A stretch of DNA of 64,000 bases from NCBI RefSeq assembly GCF_050948215.1, contig NW_027488851.1, positions 124,001-188,000 on the forward strand. Direction: 5' to 3'. The number at the start of each line of letters is the position of its first letter. Position 1 is the first letter of the stretch. The notes beneath the pieces are model-generated. The model saw only the letters and a list, made by a program, of their open reading frames with translations, had not been told where the DNA came from and did no database searches. Made by a program: the position numbers and the translations under genes. Source of the DNA: Halictus rubicundus (taxonomy: Eukaryota; Arthropoda; Insecta; Hymenoptera; Halictidae). Positions 59,901 through 64,000 of the stretch are shown in pieces.

Positions 59901-62900
59901 TAGGATAGAGGATAGGATAGGATAGAGGATAGGATAGGATAGAGGATAGGATAGGATAGAGGATAGGATAGGATAGAGGATAGGATAGGATAGAGGATAG
60001 GATAGGATAGAGGATAGGATAGGATAGAGGATAGGATAGGATAGAGGATAGGATAGGATAGAGGATAGGATAGGATAGAGGATAGGATAGGATAGAGGAT
60101 AGGATAGGATAGAGGATAGGATAGGATAGAGGATAGGATAGGATAGAGGATAGGATAGGATAGAGGATAGGACAGGATAGAGGATTGGATATGATAGAGG
60201 GTTTGGTAGAATTGGGATAGGATACAGGATAGGATAGGATAGAGGATAGGATAGGATAGAGAATGGGATAGGATAGAGGATATTATAGTGTAGAGGATAG
60301 GATAGGATAGAGGATACGATATGATAGAGGATAGGAAAGAGGATAGGATATAATACAGTATAGGATAGGATTGAGTATAGGATGGGTTAGAGGATGGATA
60401 TGGGATTGGATAGGATAGAAGATAGGATAGGATAGAGGATAGGATAGGATAGAGGATAGAGGATAGAGGATAGGATAGGATAGAGGATAGGATAGAGGAT
60501 AGGATAGGATAGGGGATAGGATAGGATAGAGGATAGGATAGGATAGAGAATAGGATAGGATAGAGGATAGGATAGAGGATAGGATAGGATAGAGGATAGG
60601 ATAGGATAGAGGATAGGATAGGATAGAGGATAGGATAGGATAGAGGATAGGATAGGATAGAGGATAGGATAGGATAGAGGATAGGATAGGATAGAGGATA
60701 GGATAGGATAGAGGATAGGATAGGATAGAGGATAGGATAGGATAGAGGATAGGATAGGATAGAGGATAGGATAGGATAGAGGATAGGATAGGATAGAGGA
60801 TAGGATAGGATAGAGGATAGGATAGGATAGAGGATAGGATAGGATAGAGGATAGGATACAGGATAGGATAGGATAGGGGATAGGATAGGATAGAGGATAG
60901 GATAGGATAGAGAATAGGATAGGATAGAGGATAGGATAGAGGATAGGATAGAGGATAGGATAGGATAGAGGATAGGATAGGATAGAGGATAGGATAGGAT
61001 AGAGGATAGGATAGGATAGAGGATAGGATAGGATAGGGGATAGGATAGGATAGACGATAGGATAGGATAGAGAATAGGATAGGATAGAGGATAGGATAGA
61101 GGATAGGATAGGATAGAGGATAGGATAGGATAGAGGATAGGATAGGATAGAGGATAGGATAGGATAGAGGATAGGATAGGATAGAGGATAGGATAGGATA
61201 GAGGATAGGATAGGATAGAGGATAGGATAGGATAGAGGATAGGATAGGATAGAGGATAGGATAGGATAGAGGATAGGATAGGATAGAGGATAGGATAGGA
61301 TAGAGGATAGGATAGGATAGAGGATAGGATAGGATAGAGGATAGGATAGGATAGAGGATAGGATAGGATAGAGGATAGGATAGGATAGAGGATAGGATAG
61401 GATAGAGGATAGGATAGGATAGAGGATAGGATAGGATAGAGGATAGGATAGGATAGAGGATAGGATAGGATAGAGGATAGGATAGGATAGAGGATAGGAT
61501 AGGATAGAGGATAGGATAGGATAGAGGATAGGATAGGATAGAGGATAGGATAGGATAGAGGATAGGATAGGATAGAGGATAGGATAGGATAGAGGATAGG
61601 ATAGGATAGAGGATAGGATACAGGATAGGATAGGATAGGGGATAGGATAGGATAGAGGATAGGATAGGATAGAGAATAGGATAGGATAGAGGATAGGATA
61701 GAGGATAGGATAGAGGATAGGATAGGATAGAGGATAGGATAGGATAGAGGATAGGATAGGATAGAGGATAGGATAGGATAGAGGATAGGATAGGATAGGG
61801 GATAGGATAGGATAGACGATAGGATAGGATAGAGAATAGGATAGGATAGAGGATAGTATAGAGGATAGGATAGGATAGAGGATAGGATAGGATAGAGGAT
61901 AGGATAGGATAGATAATAGGATAGGATAGAGGATAGGATAGGATAGAGGATAGGATAGGATAGAGGATAGGATAGGATAGAGGATAGGATAGGATAGAGA
62001 ATATTATAGGATAGATGATATTAAAGGCAAGAGGATAGGATTTGATAGAGGCTACGATATTATACAGGATAGGATAGGATAGAGGATCGGATAGGATAGG
62101 ATAGAGGATAGGATAGAGGATAGGATAGAGGATAGGATAGAGGATAGGATAGGATAGAGCATAGGATAGGATAGAGGATACGATAGGGAATTGGACAGTA
62201 TAGATGATAATATAGGAAAGAGGAGAGGATATGATAGAGGATACGATATTATAGAGGATAGTATAGGATAGAGGATCGGATAGGATAGCGTAGAGGATCG
62301 AATAGGATAGGATAGAGGATCGGATAGGATAGGATAGAGGATAGGATAGGGGATTAGATAGGATCGAGGACAGGAGACGATTGAGGATAGGATAGGATAG
62401 AGGATCGGATAGGATAGGGTAGATGATAGGATAGGGGATTGGATAGAATAGAACACAGGAGACGATAGCGGATAGGATATGATACAGGATAGGATAGTAT
62501 AGAGGATAGGATAGGATAGAGTATAGGATAGGATTGAGGATAGGATAGGATAGAGGATAGGATAGAGGATATGATAGGATAGAGGATGGGATAGGATAGA
62601 GGATACGATAGGATAGAGGATAGGATAGCATAGTGGATTGGATAGGATGCAGGATAGGATAGGATAGAGGATAGTATAGGATAGAGTATAGGATATGATA
62701 GGATAGAGGATGGGATAGGATAGAGGATAGGATAGGATAGAGGATAGAGGATAGGATAGAGGATAGCATAGAGGATAGGATAGGATAGAGGGTATGGTAG
62801 AATTTGGATAGGATACAGGATAGGATTGGATAGAGAAGAGGATAGGATAGAGGATATTATAGGGTAGAGGATAGGATAGGATAGAGGATACGATATGATA

Positions 62901-63700
62901 GAGGATAGGAAAGAGTATAGGATATAATACAGTATAGGATAGGATTGAGTATAGGATGGGATAGAGGATAGGATAGGGTATTGGATAGGATAGAGGATAG
63001 GATAGGATAGAGGATAGGATAGGATAGAGGATAGGATAGGATAGAGGATAGGATACGATAGAGGATAGGATAGGATAGAGGATAGGATAGGATAGAGGAT
63101 AGGATAGGATAGAGGATAGGGTAGGATAGAGGATAGGACAGGATAGAGGATTGGATATGATAGAGGGTTTGGTAGAATTGGGATAGGATACAGGATAGGA
63201 TAGGATAGAGGATAGGATAGGATAGAGAATGGGATAGGATAGAGGATATTATAGTGTAGAGGATAGGATAGGATAGAGGATACGATATGATAGAGGATAG
63301 GAAAGAGGATAGGATATAATACAGTATAGGATAGGATTGAGTATAGGATGGGTTAGAGGATGGATATGGGATTGGATAGGATAGAAGATAGGATAGGATA
63401 GAGGATAGGATAGGATAGAGGATAGAGGATAGAGGATAGGATAGGATAGAGGATAGGATAGAGGATAGAGGATAGAGGATAGGATAGGATAGAGGATAGG
63501 ATAGAGGATAGGATAGGATAGGGGATAGGATAGGATAGAGGATAGGATAGGATAGAGAATAGGATAGGATAGAGGATAGGATAGAGGATAGGATAGGATA
63601 GAGGATAGGATAGGATAGAGGATAGGATAGGATAGAGGATAGGATAGGATAGAGGATAGGATAGGATAGAGGATAGGATAGGATAGAGGATAGGATAGGA
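53950..63700. repeat. Higher-order repeat, periods 2949 and 3701 bp
   Basis: Three units. Matching 405-bp stretches start at 55402, 58351 and 62052 (offsets 2949 and 3701). The difference of 752 bp is accounted for by an internal duplication of about 735 bp (markers at 59435 and 60170) plus one 17-bp monomer. Long near-pure 17-mer runs lie between the marker blocks. Confidence 0.8.
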
Positions 63701-64000
63701 TAGAGGATAGGATAGGATAGAGGATAGGATAGGATAGAGGATAGGATAGGATAGAGGATAGGATAGGATAGAGGATAGGATAGGATAGAGGATAGGATAG
63801 GATAGAGGATAGGATAGGATAGAGGATAGGATAGGATAGAGGATAGGATAGGATAGAGGATAGGATAGGATAGAGGATAGGATAGGATAGAGGATAGGAT
63901 AGGATAGAGGATAGGATACAGGATAGGATAGGATAGGGGATAGGATAGGATAGAGGATAGGATAGGATAGAGAATAGGATAGGATAGAGGATAGGATAGA

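Larger units (their letters stand above)
22451..64000. repeat. AGGAT-based 17-bp satellite, right arm
   Basis: 41.5 kb of the same satellite, reaching the window end. The clean monomer is AGAGGATAGGATAGGAT: AG plus three AGGAT. The plus strand is G/A-rich with almost no C. Near-perfect runs occur at about 37740-38260, 44560-44890, 57400-57910, 61090-61610 and 63590-63910. Between them lie blocks of variant monomers (TACGATATTATA, GGAGACGATAG, GATGATATTATAGG) that define the higher-order repeats. Seventeen is not a multiple of three and the reverse strand has no stop in the monomer, so all minus-strand frames stay open for long stretches; these are not genes. The arm is more degenerate near the island (22.4-36 kb) than distally. 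Confidence 0.96.

Noticed and set aside
56207..62769. Very long minus-strand ORFs in the satellite (953 and 828 codons, and dozens of shorter ones).
   Set aside because: They are a property of the 17-bp monomer, appear in all three minus frames, and carry no domain or start context.
22451..64000. A CRISPR array or phase-variable repeat.
   Set aside because: Repeats are contiguous 17-mers without unique spacers, next to insect retrotransposons; no cas genes.
22451..64000. True telomere repeat array.
   Set aside because: The pentamer is ATAGG/AGGAT, not TTAGG, and it is locked in a 17-bp monomer with higher-order structure, which is satellite behaviour.

Overview
The window is eukaryotic, almost certainly from an insect. 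It contains R1-clade LINE, Copia and BEL/Pao LTR retrotransposons, and a DD41D Tc1/mariner transposase. The mixture would suit an ant or another hymenopteran, but that is inference. There are no bacterial features and no tRNA or rRNA gene that I can see.

Layout. (1) 1-3037: satellite DNA. (2) 3038-22450: a 19.4-kb island of nested, broken transposons and pieces of an F-box gene. (3) 22451-64000: 41.5 kb of the same satellite in the same orientation. The satellite monomer is 17 bp, AG followed by three AGGAT pentamers. It is arranged in multi-kilobase higher-order repeats: tandem duplications with periods 2669, 1119, 2017, 4646, 2949 and 3701 bp. The long minus-strand reading frames across the satellite (up to 953 codons, rich in S, Y, P, L and I) follow from the monomer lacking stops on that strand; they are not genes.

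Island, left to right: a 3'-truncated R1-clade LINE (ORF1 and endonuclease, no reverse transcriptase); a diverged F-box fragment; an LTR-like block; a Copia element (7624-13839, minus strand) with a perfect 5-bp target duplication ACCTC. Nested in this Copia are a 400-bp LTR in gag, a 914-bp deleted BEL element in the 5' LTR, and a 289-bp LTR-like insert also in the 5' LTR. Removing the last two and their target duplications leaves a 216-bp LTR, the same length as the 3' LTR. Then come an F-box gene exon with its own promoter (14139-14665, minus), a DD41D transposase (minus), a second Copia 3' end, a second BEL element (plus, gag-less, pol nearly readable), an inverted second copy of the F-box exon, and a third Copia piece cut off by the satellite.

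The three Copia pieces are not independent insertions. Each preserved outer end carries the same ACCTC/GAGGT target duplication and adjoins the same F-box-side or downstream flank, and pairs share disabling mutations. The picture is one Copia insertion beside (probably in the intron of) an F-box gene, decay, then duplication and inversion of the composite locus. No operon or working pathway is present. The only candidate for a functional host gene is the F-box exon.
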